Of a DNA stretch of 11,917 nucleotides, positions 1 to 8,378 are shown in pieces; the stretch's first letter is position 1; each line of letters opens with the position of its first letter. The position numbers were made by a program, and so were the translations under genes. The stretch is from DATJUF01 sp035502655. GTDB lineage: Bacteria; Desulfobacterota; Binatia; Binatales; Binataceae. Below the pieces are notes generated by a model. That model was not told the origin of the DNA and did not search any database. It saw only the letters and a program-made list of their open reading frames with translations. The DNA is taken from positions 1 to 11,917 of the forward strand of contig DATJUF010000098.1 of the NCBI GenBank assembly GCA_035502655.1, read 5' to 3'.

Positions 1-335
1 CTAACGGCCAATGGCAAGAGAATATGTATCTTGGATGGCGAAGGAACCACGTGACCATTATTATCTTGGAAGCCTCACTCGGCGATACTCGAACCGTGAT
101 GCTTCATTCTCTCCAATTACCAACAGCCACTGTTTCAAAACACTCGAGTCATCAAGCGTTATTTGATTCAGACATGGTGGTCGTAGAGCTCATTGTGCAG
201 CCAACTATAATGTCCTAAAGTTGGACTTGCGCCCACTCGGGTCGGGCTACTCGAAACAATTAGATTGGAACATCGAAGACGACCTTGCCGTGGGCATGTC
301 GCGGTACCTCACTGGCCGCCTTAAACGAGAACCGG
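1..335. other. No recognisable gene
   Basis: This stretch lies beyond the 3' end of the minus-strand efflux operon. A 64-codon open frame on the plus strand (24-218) has no visible ribosome binding site, no family motif and no coding-like composition, so I do not call it. I see no strong hairpin followed by a T-run that would end the efflux transcript here. Confidence 0.5.
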
Positions 336-1943
336 CTACTCCCCACCCATGTGGGTCCCCTTCTCCGCTACCGAACGACGCATGGGCAGGATAAAAAATA
401 CCAATATCAAGCCGACCGCAGCCGAAACGGAGAAGACGTCAAAGTAGGCCAGTGACGAGGCCTGCTGAACTCGCGACTGATCGAGAACGCCCAACGCCAT
501 TTGATGTGACAATACAGCATCGCCATTTTGTTGCAGAAAATATGCCTGGCCCCGCGTCAACAGAGTGTTGACCGGAGGGTTTAGCGGATCGAGGCTTTCA
601 TTCAGCCGCAGCGTATGAAACTGCTCGCGTCGTTCCTGAATAATTTGAGCCACCGAAGTTCCCACGCTGCCGCCTTCGTTGCGCAGCAGGGCCAGCAATC
701 CAACGGCGGCGCCGCGGATCTCCTTCGGTAGATAGATAAACGCTGCCACGTTAAGAGGCGCGAACAACATCGACAACCCCGCGATCACTACTACCCTCGG
801 CCACACCACCTGCCACGGACTAATTTCGAGATTGAGGTGTGCCATCCAGTAGTTTCCGATGGCCATCGTGATGAGCCCGCCGGCCATTAGATAGCGGGCA
901 TCGACTCCGCGAGATAGCAAGGCGCCGACGACAACGAGCATGATGATCGCGAAAATTCCCGACGGCGACAGGACCAAACCCGAGGTGGTTGCGTCGTAGC
1001 CAAAAAGTGACTGCAGCAAAGCCGGAAGCGAAATGGTGTTGGCGTACAGCACTCCGTAAGCGCAGAAGATAATGACGCAACAGGTGCCAAAGTTTCGGTC
1101 GGCCAGCGTGCGGAGCGCGACTAGTGGATTGGACAGATGCAATTCGCGATATATCAATGCGGCCAGGCCGAGCACGAACAGAATCAACAGGGCTTGCACG
1201 CGATAGAACGGATCGCCCAGCCAGTCCCACTGCTGCCCCTTGCTCAGCATGACCTCCCAGCAAACCATGGTCACAGCTAGCAGACAGAGGCCGAGCACAT
1301 CGAAGGGTTCGCGTCGATTCCGATCTTTGGCTCGTTCAACTTGCAGATATTCTGGGTCTTCGACCAGCGCGTGGCACATCAAATAAGCCAACAGGCCAAC
1401 AGGCACGTTCAGAAAGAAGATCCAGCGCCAGCCGTAGTTATCGGTGATATAGCCGCCGAGCGTTGGTCCGACAACCGGCGCGAGAAGTGCTGCCATACCA
1501 AAGATCGTCATCGCCTGGCCTTGTTTCTCTTGCGGGAACGCGTCCAACAGCACGGCTTGGCTCGAGGGTTGGAGACCACCTCCGGCCACACCCTGAAGCG
1601 CCCGAGATGCGATTATAAAACCAAGGCTTCCAGCCATTCCGCACAAAGCGGACGCCAACGTAAAGATGGCTATTGAGAGCAGGAAATAGTTTCGCCTGCC
1701 GAGCCGCAGTGCGAGCCATCCGGAAATCGGTAACACGATCGCATTGGACGCGAGGTAAGCGGTGATGACCCACTCGCTGTCAACATTAGCCGCCGACAGA
1801 CCGCCCGCAATGTAACGCAAGGAAACATTCGCGATGGTGGTATCCAGAACCTCCATGAAGGTCGGGATTACCACCGCAAACGCTATCAGCCAGAGATTGA
1901 CCGATCGCCTCGCGAGCGGAACCTGGAGCGCGGCAGCACTCAT
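336..1943 (-). CDS. emrB: DHA2-type MFS multidrug transporter (EmrB/QacA)
   Basis: This inner-membrane proton-driven drug exporter would move hydrophobic compounds from the cytoplasm or inner membrane into the adaptor encoded next to it. The 535-residue length and about 14 hydrophobic segments fit the DHA2 drug:H+ antiporter group. Visible family signatures are the first-helix motif EVLDTTIANV (residues 31-40), the loop motif GWLALRLGRRNYF (about 75-87), the RALQGVAGGG segment (114-123) and the antiporter motif C, APVVGPTLGGYI (about 155-166). The last residues are hydrophilic (RRSVAEKGTHMGGE). The ATG overlaps the TGA of emrA by 4 bp (ATGA) and has no good ribosome binding site of its own, so translation is probably coupled to emrA. 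The frame is intact. The exact substrate cannot be told from sequence. The symbol reflects family similarity, not proven orthology. Confidence 0.9.
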   Translation of the reverse strand: MSAAALQVPLARRSVNLWLIAFAVVIPTFMEVLDTTIANVSLRYIAGGLSAANVDSEWVITAYLASNAIVLPISGWLALRLGRRNYFLLSIAIFTLASALCGMAGSLGFIIASRALQGVAGGGLQPSSQAVLLDAFPQEKQGQAMTIFGMAALLAPVVGPTLGGYITDNYGWRWIFFLNVPVGLLAYLMCHALVEDPEYLQVERAKDRNRREPFDVLGLCLLAVTMVCWEVMLSKGQQWDWLGDPFYRVQALLILFVLGLAALIYRELHLSNPLVALRTLADRNFGTCCVIIFCAYGVLYANTISLPALLQSLFGYDATTSGLVLSPSGIFAIIMLVVVGALLSRGVDARYLMAGGLITMAIGNYWMAHLNLEISPWQVVWPRVVVIAGLSMLFAPLNVAAFIYLPKEIRGAAVGLLALLRNEGGSVGTSVAQIIQERREQFHTLRLNESLDPLNPPVNTLLTRGQAYFLQQNGDAVLSHQMALGVLDQSRVQQASSLAYFDVFSVSAAVGLILVFFILPMRRSVAEKGTHMGGE

Positions 1944-3448
1944 TGAAGGCCGCGCGCAGAAACGGGACCACTCGCGGATACTGAGGCTTGAAGCATCTTG
2001 CCAGCATTCGGGCCGGTCGGCGTCTCGTAGATGTACACGTACGGAGTAACCGATAGCCCGATGAACAGTGGAGCAACGTCGGGATCGTAGTTGGTCAACT
2101 CGATGCGCACCGGCAAGCGCTGCACAACCTTGACGAAGTTTCCGGTCGCATTCTCGGCCGGCAATAGCGCCAGCGTAGATCCGGTGCCCATCGTGAATCC
2201 GGAAACGCGACCCCGAAAATGCCGGTGACTGCCGTACATGTCGACATCGAGATCCACCGGTTGTCCGATACGCAGATCAGCTAGTTGCGTCTCCTTGAAG
2301 TTAGCGTCGACCCAAATATCGGTGAGAGATCGCAACGCCATCAGCCCCTGCCCGGCGATAACCTGATCGCCTGGGTTGACGCTGCGACGCGTCACGACAC
2401 CGTCAATGTCAGCCACGACATCGCAATAGGAAAGGTTCAGCTCCGCTTGATCGAGATCGGCTTGAGCCTCTTTCAACCTGGCCTCAGCCTGTAGGACGTC
2501 AGGTGCGTTCTTGGAAATCTCATCGAAAATCGCATTGATATTGCCGGAGGAGTCGCGCTTGTAGAACTCTGCGAGCATCTCCTCGGGAGACTCATTGAAT
2601 GAATGAAAAACTCCGAGCTCGGCCGCAGTCTGCATGAGTCGCGCCTGGGCCGCCTTGACCGCTGAGTAAGTTTGGTCGAGGTTCGGCGGGATGCCGCTTA
2701 ACTCATCGCCGTTTTTGGGTGTGACTGGCAGCCCAAGTTCAGCACGAACCCGCGCGACATCCTGCTGAGCCTCCTGTTGCTGTGCCTGAGCTACCGAAAA
2801 GGCTTCCTGGTACGAATCGAATTCCTGCCTTGATATAACCTGCTGTTTATATAGCTGCTGCTCTCGCCCAAAGTCGGCCTGGGCCTTGATGAAGGTGGCA
2901 TTCGCTGCCTGAAGCTCGTCTGCTTTGGAATGAAGGTCAGCGACCTGGTTGTTGAGGTTGTGCACCGCATTTGCCAGCTCGAATCTTTGGCTGCGCGCCA
3001 AACTCTCAAGGCCCCGAACTTTCGCTTGAGCTGTCACAATGCCGGCCTGCGCAACGGACAGCGCAGCTTGCGCGATTTCGACCTTGACCTGATACGGCTC
3101 CTTGTCAAGCTGCACGAGTAGGGCACCCTTCCGCACCCGGTTGTCGTCGTCCACCAGCACACGCACGACCTGACCAGGCACCCGCGGCGCCACGAACGTG
3201 ACGTGTCCGTTAACATAGGCGTCATCCGTCGACTCTGTTCTGAAGGCATTGATGGTCCAGGGGATAGCCTCGTATAGGGCCAAAAGGACAAGCACACCGC
3301 CGACAATCCACATCCACAGTGGCCGCCTTTGAGACTGCTTCCCAGTCGGGGCTTGCGCGATTGGGGCGTCGGCCTCCGGTGTCGGTTCAGATGGCGCCGG
3401 TTCGAGGAGGGATTTGCTAACGGACTCAGACGAGTTTCCATCAGGCAT
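1940..3448 (-). CDS. emrA: HlyD/EmrA-type periplasmic adaptor of efflux pump
   Basis: This membrane-fusion protein would link the MFS pump encoded downstream to an outer-membrane channel. From the ATG at 3448 it has 502 residues: a proline- and glutamate-rich cytoplasmic tail, one membrane helix at about 43-65 (WMWIVGGVLVLLALYEAIPW), and then the family-typical start TDDAYVNGHVTFVAPRVPG. A biotinyl-lipoyl-like half motif (VRKGALLVQLDKEPY) follows, then a long alanine/glutamine-rich coiled-coil hairpin (about 110-330), the second lipoyl half (DIDGVVTRRSVNPGDQVIAG) and a beta-barrel region (DIWVDANFKETQLADLRIGQ). It is about 110 residues longer than the E. coli EmrA that I recall at 390, most of the excess being in the hairpin. 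A GTG at 3454 also opens the frame, but the AGGAGG lies only 3 nt from it and 9 nt from the ATG, so I prefer the ATG. No TolC-like gene is in the window. Confidence 0.9.
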   Translation of the reverse strand: MPDGNSSESVSKSLLEPAPSEPTPEADAPIAQAPTGKQSQRRPLWMWIVGGVLVLLALYEAIPWTINAFRTESTDDAYVNGHVTFVAPRVPGQVVRVLVDDDNRVRKGALLVQLDKEPYQVKVEIAQAALSVAQAGIVTAQAKVRGLESLARSQRFELANAVHNLNNQVADLHSKADELQAANATFIKAQADFGREQQLYKQQVISRQEFDSYQEAFSVAQAQQQEAQQDVARVRAELGLPVTPKNGDELSGIPPNLDQTYSAVKAAQARLMQTAAELGVFHSFNESPEEMLAEFYKRDSSGNINAIFDEISKNAPDVLQAEARLKEAQADLDQAELNLSYCDVVADIDGVVTRRSVNPGDQVIAGQGLMALRSLTDIWVDANFKETQLADLRIGQPVDLDVDMYGSHRHFRGRVSGFTMGTGSTLALLPAENATGNFVKVVQRLPVRIELTNYDPDVAPLFIGLSVTPYVYIYETPTGPNAGKMLQASVSASGPVSARGLQ

Positions 3449-3457
3449 TGGCACGAT

Positions 3458-3463
3458 CCTCCT
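3458..3463 (-). promoter_or_regulatory. Strong ribosome binding site of emrA
   Basis: On the minus strand AGGAGG is a perfect anti-16S match. It lies 9 nt before the ATG at 3448 but only 3 nt before the in-frame GTG at 3454. The spacing decides the start in favour of the ATG. Confidence 0.75.
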
Positions 3464-3542
3464 CTAATTCACAAGCACATCAATTTCGTCGGACCCATAT
3501 CGTAGCCACGTTCCGCGTTCTGTGCGATTGGCCACCGCTATT

Positions 3543-3558
3543 AATCGGTTCCCCGATT
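3543..3558. promoter_or_regulatory. Inverted repeat upstream of emrA, possible operator
   Basis: AATCGG TTCC CCGATT is a perfect 6-bp inverted repeat with a 4-nt centre, about 95 bp before the emrA start. Efflux operons of this kind are commonly controlled by a MarR- or TetR-type repressor binding a short palindrome, but no such regulator gene is visible in the window. It could equally be a chance hairpin. Confidence 0.25.
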
Positions 3559-3852
3559 CGCCTCTTTAGTTGCGTGCCACCGGATGCCGCCGCTTACCAG
3601 CTGTAGCCGATCGATTCAGTTGCAGAGGTTGCCGGCAATTTCCGCTTCAAGCGCGGCGGTCGCCGCGTATATCGAAAAGGTCGGCGGCGAGTTGGCCAAG
3701 TGCAGCGTTAAGCAGTATCAATAAGTTAGTTTAAGTTGAAATTACGCATAAATGAAAAATAAAGGCATTGGAGCGCAAGACACCGAGACCAAGTCGGGCA
3801 GGCAGCCGATCCAGGGCTGTGAGCGCGCCGCTAAAAAGCTGGTCGGGGATAA

Positions 3853-3870
3853 TGCCCAAAAAAAGGGGCA
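3853..3870. repeat. Small hairpin with A7 loop
   Basis: TGCCC and GGGCA pair around an A-rich 8-nt loop (3858-3865). Neither side is followed by a T-run, so it is not a convincing terminator. It sits just beyond the decayed end of the minus-strand recombinase fragment. Confidence 0.25.
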
Positions 3871-3954
3871 GTTAATTATATGTGACTAATCGCGCCAGAA
3901 GTATAGGTTCTTCGGCTGGAATGCGCGAACGACGAGAGTAGCCTATTTGAATTG

Positions 3955-4306
3955 AAGAGTGGCCTAATTCAGCCAGCATCCGGGGTTGTCTGGACCGTTG
4001 ACGACGACCCGATGCGCGAGAGTTCAGCGGCACGATCATGCTTGGTGCTACCATTGTCTGTGCGCCATCGAGTCTGCTTGACGCTGGGCGCCGCGGCCGC
4101 GCCTGCAGCCGCTGCACGTAAGCGGCGACATCGAACGGCCGACTCAGTAAGCGCAAATCGCCGGCGTCGGTACCAGGCAAGAAAGCTGGCGCGAGCCCGC
4201 GCATTAGCCCGGTGCGTATTGGGTTCCGGGTATTGGCGGTGAAGAATTCGATGTAACGCCAGCTCGTCTGTTCGCCGTCAGCTGCGATGATCCCCGAGAC
4301 AATCAT
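3955..4306 (-). pseudogene. Tyrosine recombinase, N-terminal part, frameshifted
   Basis: This is the decayed start of a tyrosine recombinase (site-specific integrase), covering only the DNA-binding SAM-like N-terminal domain. The frame from the ATG at 4306 reads SWRYIEFFTANTRNP, a typical opening for this family. The expected next block appears in a shifted frame (NTHRANARARASFLAWYR). The first frame then resumes with DLRLLSRPFDVAAYVQRLQA, another frame carries AAAAPSVKQ, and the first frame again gives IVPLN. At least three frame changes and short losses are therefore present. The block ends near the linker that should lead to the catalytic domain, and no catalytic residues follow. The missing C-terminal part is of the same kind as the plus-strand fragment at 8379-8959. 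I rely on recalled family sequence; there was no alignment. Confidence 0.75.
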
Positions 4307-4345
4307 GCGTGAGATCGGAACAAAGAACAGCTGCGCAGTATCAAA

Positions 4346-4756
4346 ATGAAATACCCCTTTTTAAACTTTCAGAACGCGCGCTGCGACTGTCGCTTCCTTG
4401 CCTCGCAAATTCAGCGAGCGGCTTTGCACGTCGGGAAACTGGTCGGCAACCTCCGACCTCGGTGGAAGTGGCAGCTTTCGCGCGACTCGCTTTACCGGCT
4501 CGCGAACCGCTTCGCGTGGGCGTGGAAGATCGCCTCATTAGGCGTGCCGGTCGCACTCGTCTATCTCGGCTTCATCGCCGCCGATCAAATGAAAGGGCGA
4601 AAACTGATCACTAACGGCGAGAAATAGGAGCTCATCGTACGGGACCGTGTGCGGGACATCGTGCCTGACTGCGTTTGGGACGAACCTATAGACGTGGCCG
4701 GAATGCCGGTACGCGCATGTATAAAATCCAGACGCATCAATATTCCGCATCCTTGA
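4346..4756 (+). pseudogene. Unknown small membrane protein, in-frame TAG stop
   Basis: The frame opens at ATG 4346 and runs 93 codons to a TAG at 4625-4627. The same frame then continues for 42 more coding-like codons to TGA 4754-4756. The upstream part contains the basic/aromatic block GNLRPRWKWQLSRDSLYRLA and one predicted membrane helix, WKIASLGVPVALVYLGFIAA. The downstream part reads RDRVRDIVPDCVWDEPIDVA, then GMPVRACIKSRRINIPHP, which looks like genuine protein. The simplest reading is a nonsense mutation in a gene of about 136 codons. The first 15 or so residues look less natural, so the true start may also be damaged. I do not recognise the family. It lies next to recombinase remains, so it may be mobile-element cargo. 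Confidence 0.5.
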
Positions 4757-5150
4757 GGAGAACTGGGCCTGATCAGATAAGCGGTATTAACAGCTTGGCT
4801 ACCCTCCTCTTCTCGCCTTCTATTCGATATAACATAAAGGAGAGATTATGGGTCGTCCAGCCGCGCATTTCCTTGCATAACCACCCTCGAAGCAAAGGCC
4901 GGCGAGATTCGGCGCGCCTTCGCTCCATCGATACGCCGCACCCACCAGATAGCTCGCCTGTGCGAGTGCCGCTCTCAACGCCGAGCGGGTCGTTCGACTT
5001 TGCGTGTATTAAAGCCGCGAATGCATCGCATGGACTACTCGGCCCGAATTTTTAAGAGAGCTTCTCTCAGAAACCTGCAACCTTCTTCCCATCCCCTTCG
5101 TCTAACGCGCGGAAGCTAGGATCGTGCGATGCGAATCTAAGACTTGGAAT
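4757..5150. other. Gap before lptD
   Basis: Apart from the strong ribosome binding site and mini-ORF at 4836-4880, this stretch holds no supportable gene. A short perfect repeat, GAGAG CTT CTCTC (5056-5068), lies about 85 bp before lptD; it lacks a T-run. No clear lptD promoter is visible. Confidence 0.4.
4836..4880 (+). other. Strong RBS followed by a 10-codon ORF
   Basis: AAAGGAGAG (4836-4844) ends 3 nt before an ATG at 4848, with the AAGGAG core 5 nt away. A TATAAC at 4828-4833 lies just upstream, but I see no matching -35. The ORF is MGRPAAHFLA and then TAA. It could be the start of a lost gene or a short leader peptide. The bases after the stop, read in another frame, give EAKAGEIRRAFAPSIRRTHQ, which may be leftover coding sequence. 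No function is assigned. Confidence 0.3.
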
Positions 5151-5152
5151 CG

Positions 5153-7697
5153 ATGAACATGGCCTCCTCGTCGTGCCTTTCCAGAAAGAAGCCAATCACG
5201 GCGGAGCTAATCATGCTTGTCGTGTTTGAATGTGCGATCATTCATGAGCCTGGCGCACTGGCAGCGGGAAAGTCCGGAGGTGTGCGCCTGCCAACCGCAT
5301 CCGAGACGATCCATGAGAAGCTCAAGCCGTTGGAAGCGAGCATGAAAGCCCGCGAGCCGGTGTACGTTACCGGTGACACCCTCACATACGACAGCAAGGC
5401 CGATGTATATACCGCAACTGGCAACGCCAAGGCGGTGGAAAGGACCACGACCCTGACTGCCGATGTCATTACATTGTATAACCGCACGCAAATTCACGCG
5501 CTCGGGCACGTTGATCTGAGCGATCTCGATTCGGATATCGTCGCCAAAGAAGGGACGCTGCACTTAGCCACCGAGGAGGTGACGCTGTGGAATGCCAAAG
5601 TCTATGCCCTCAATCGCAGCTATTATCTGACTGGATCTAAGTTGAAAAGAACGCTCGGCCAGCATTATCAGGCCGAGAACGCCTTACTCACCACATGCAC
5701 CTGCGACAGTAATAAACCGGATTGGAGCCTGACCGTCAAAGAAATGAATCTTCACGTGAATGGTGAAATGCAAGGCTATTCTGGTGATTTCGACGTTCTC
5801 GGCCATGCCCTGATACCATTGCCGTTTCTGGAATATAATACCGATCCAAATCGCCACAGCGGTCTTCTGAGTCCTCAGTTCGGCTACTCGGGCCTGCGTG
5901 GCGCTTATCTGCTACAACCTTATTACTTTGATTTGGGTCCAAGCCAAGACGCGACCTTCGCCGGTGACTATGAAAGCTCGGCGCGGGTCGGCGGACTCTT
6001 CGAATACCGCCGCACCGATGGTGACAATGACTACTTCCAATTCACCACTAGCTATTACAACGAGAGTTTCCGCTCAGAATCGAACCGGGAAAGTGATATC
6101 GTCGATCCGCAAATCGCGGATCCCAATATTCCGATCAATCGCTGGGGTATCGTTGGCCTCATGCAGGAAGATCTGGCGCCGAACCTGTTCGCCTATGGTA
6201 GCGCGACCTCGTCCGGCGATAGCCGGTTCTTCCGCCAGATGAACACTCCCGTCTTGTCGTCGGAATACGGATGGAATACGGGCACATGGCAATTCACCCG
6301 CAATGCGGTTTCCAGCCTGGGCCTGATGCAGGAATTCAACGATAGCTGTTTAAACCTCGCTGGCGTGTGGAATCAGGACTTGATTCAGCCACAACAGTTC
6401 GCCTTGAAACACTGCCGAGCCTTACTTGGACTGGATATCAAGACATTGCTCATGGGATCGCCAATTTTACGTACAACAGTCAGGCGGTGAGTTACTGGCG
6501 CCAGGATGGCGTCGATGGCAGCCGGCTCGACGTCAATCCCGAACTGACCCTACCATGGTCCTGGAGCAACTATCTTAACGGCTGGGCAAGCGCCGGCGGT
6601 GACGCCGCTGAATACGATGTTTCCGGCCATCAGGTGGATGTAATCCCCGTCGGCACGAAGGGCCGAATTTACAATAACAATCTCGCGCTTGGCTCCCTGG
6701 AATCCGGCGGACTCATGGGACGGGTCGTGCCGAATATCGAACTCGGCCTGCGTACCGCCCTCTTGGGCCATTCGGATTTGAGCTGGCTTGATTTGGGAAA
6801 GATGACTGCGCTCACCGTACCCACGGTCGAATATGATTACGTGCCGATAGTGGACCAGAATCGCTTTCCGCTCTTTGATGAAACCGATCGCATTGAAGCG
6901 CGCAGCCTCATAACCTATGGCTTTTCGACGCGCTTCTTTCTGCAAACCGGCCAGTCGAATCCTCTGGCAGGCAATTACGGGTCAAATATCAGCCGGGGCC
7001 GCGTCGGCCCGGTGTTCAGCACCGCCAATGGCTATTCCGAGGAGATCCTGCGCCTCAGCGTTCAACAGGAGTACGACACCCGTTATGCAATCGCCCCGGA
7101 TAATTCGCATGTGTCCGATGTCGAGTTTAACGGACATGTGTTTCCCAACCGGATACTCTCAGGGATGACACAGGTTGACTGGAGCCCCCGCTCGCAACAA
7201 AGGCTCGATGCCGCCAGCTTTGGGCTTCAATTCCAGCCGCCGGGACAGAAGTTGCCGAATATCTATACCGGGCGTAAATCTATCGGTTCATATTTGCAGG
7301 TGGCCTATACTTATGCCGCCGCCAATGCTGTGCTGCAGCCGCCCAGTTCGTCGGAAATGCCATCTCAATGGTCAACATGCGCGCCTATGCGGATTTATCA
7401 TCTTATCTCGGTGCCTATTTCGCGCCGATTTATGATCTCGACGCGCATCGCTTGCTCACCGACATTATCGGCGTTCGGCTCAAATCAAAGTGCGACTGTT
7501 GGATCGTTGATCTCGGCTTCAGCCAGACCTACAACCCAAATGATACTTCCGTATCATTTCAAGTGACTCTCGGCGGACTGGGCTCGATGGGCCAGGCCCC
7601 GTTCGGTTTGAATCCATTTCAGGCCGAAGGCTTTTTGCCCCAGGCGGCCGCCGGCCCCGAGCGCATGCCGATTCAACCCGGCTGGCCAGTCCAATGA
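5153..7697 (+). pseudogene. lptD: LPS-assembly outer-membrane protein LptD, two frameshifts
   Basis: LptD is the outer-membrane beta-barrel that, with LptE, places lipopolysaccharide in the outer leaflet. The N-terminal region has a hydrophobic export-signal-like stretch, then an OstA/LptA-like periplasmic domain (VTGDTLTYDSKADVYTATGN). The TTCTCDSNKPDWSL block and the LPFLEYNTDP segment mark entry into the barrel. The coding frame moves by -1 near 6407 (FAL to TLPSLTWTGYQDIAHG) and again by -1 near 7335-7343 (to QFVGNAISMVNMRAYADL), as one lost base each time would cause. Joined, it gives about 848 residues, normal for LptD. Two cysteines in the N-terminal part (codons 5696 and 5702) and a Cys-Asp-Cys near the C-terminus (7491-7499) match the two disulfide pairs of the family. 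The frame opens at TTG 5144, but ATG 5153 or 5159 is more likely; none has a good ribosome binding site. Real decay and sequencing error cannot be told apart here. Confidence 0.8.
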
Positions 7698-8341
7698 TCG
7701 TGAAGCGCGATGGTGCGCGCGGCGCTTCTCATCGGCGCGAGCGGCCTTTCCGGCTTAATCGAATTGCCCAGCTCTGTGCGCTGTCCGCGATCATAGCGCT
7801 ACCAGGATGCAGCATTCGCTTCGCGGCGAATGGCACTTTGCCGGCTTCCGCCAAAACGGTTTGCGTCGAGCGCTTCGAGAATGATACGCGCGTCCCTGGC
7901 GTGAATGATCAATTCATTCTGGCGCTCAAGGAGCAGATATCTCAGCGTGATCGCCTGGTCGTGGTCGATGACAGGGATGATGCCGATCTGATCCTGAGCG
8001 GAGCAGTGATCTATTACGGCACTTATGGCAAGACCTCTGACTCTGTGGCGGAACCTCTGGATTATGCCGATACCTTGTCAGTCTCGGCGCAACTGATCGA
8101 TCGCAAAAGCGGCAAGACGCTGTGGAGCACACACGGGATCTCATCTAGCGTGACGGTGCCGGTTATCTCTCAGGCAATTATCTTGACTACCCCCGAATTT
8201 CTCCATCAGAATCTTCGCGGACAAGATTTGTTGAATATGCCCGATATTCAGGTCGCGTCAACTCAACAGGCGACCGGGCAGAATCAATTGATGACGCAGG
8301 AGGCCAGCGAGTTATATACCGACATGGCTTGGGGACTTTAG
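7694..8341 (+). CDS. lptE: LPS-assembly lipoprotein, LptE-like
   Basis: LptE is the outer-membrane lipoprotein that plugs and supports the LptD barrel. This 215-residue protein has a basic N-terminus, a hydrophobic stretch and a lipobox ending at Cys39 (AIIALPGCS), the signature of a lipoprotein signal. The mature part follows the LptE layout: KTVCVERFENDTRVPGV, then a helix (ILALKEQISQRDRLVVVDD), the DADLILSGAVIYYGTYGKTS strand pair, and SAQLIDRKSGKTLW. Its ATG overlaps the TGA of lptD by 4 bp, so it should be translated after lptD. The position right behind lptD strongly supports the call, since LptE is poorly conserved and hard to name by sequence alone. The 23 residues before the hydrophobic segment are long for a signal peptide, so a later start is possible. 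The frame is intact. Confidence 0.75.
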   Translation: MIVKRDGARGASHRRERPFRLNRIAQLCALSAIIALPGCSIRFAANGTLPASAKTVCVERFENDTRVPGVNDQFILALKEQISQRDRLVVVDDRDDADLILSGAVIYYGTYGKTSDSVAEPLDYADTLSVSAQLIDRKSGKTLWSTHGISSSVTVPVISQAIILTTPEFLHQNLRGQDLLNMPDIQVASTQQATGQNQLMTQEASELYTDMAWGL

Positions 8342-8378
8342 TGTAAAAGCAATCTGGCGCGAGTATCCACCTCGAAGG

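Larger units (their letters stand above)
3464..3950. other. Gene-poor stretch upstream of emrA
   Basis: No gene is supportable. The emrA promoter should be in the first 150 bases, but I cannot point to a convincing -35/-10 pair. The part at about 3715-3770 is distinctly AT-rich. A short frame ending in a TAA near 3724 reads AAVAAYIEKVGGELAKC, which looks coding-like and may be the tail of a lost small gene, but I cannot name it. Confidence 0.4.

Noticed and set aside
24..218. 64-codon plus-strand frame at the left edge
   Set aside because: No ribosome binding site, no motif and no sign of coding composition.
820..1263. Long open frame on the minus strand inside emrB
   Set aside because: It is a shadow of the emrB frame, with arginine/histidine-rich composition and no start signal.
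5056..5068. GAGAG-CTT-CTCTC hairpin as a terminator before lptD
   Set aside because: Only a 5-bp stem and no T-run on either strand.
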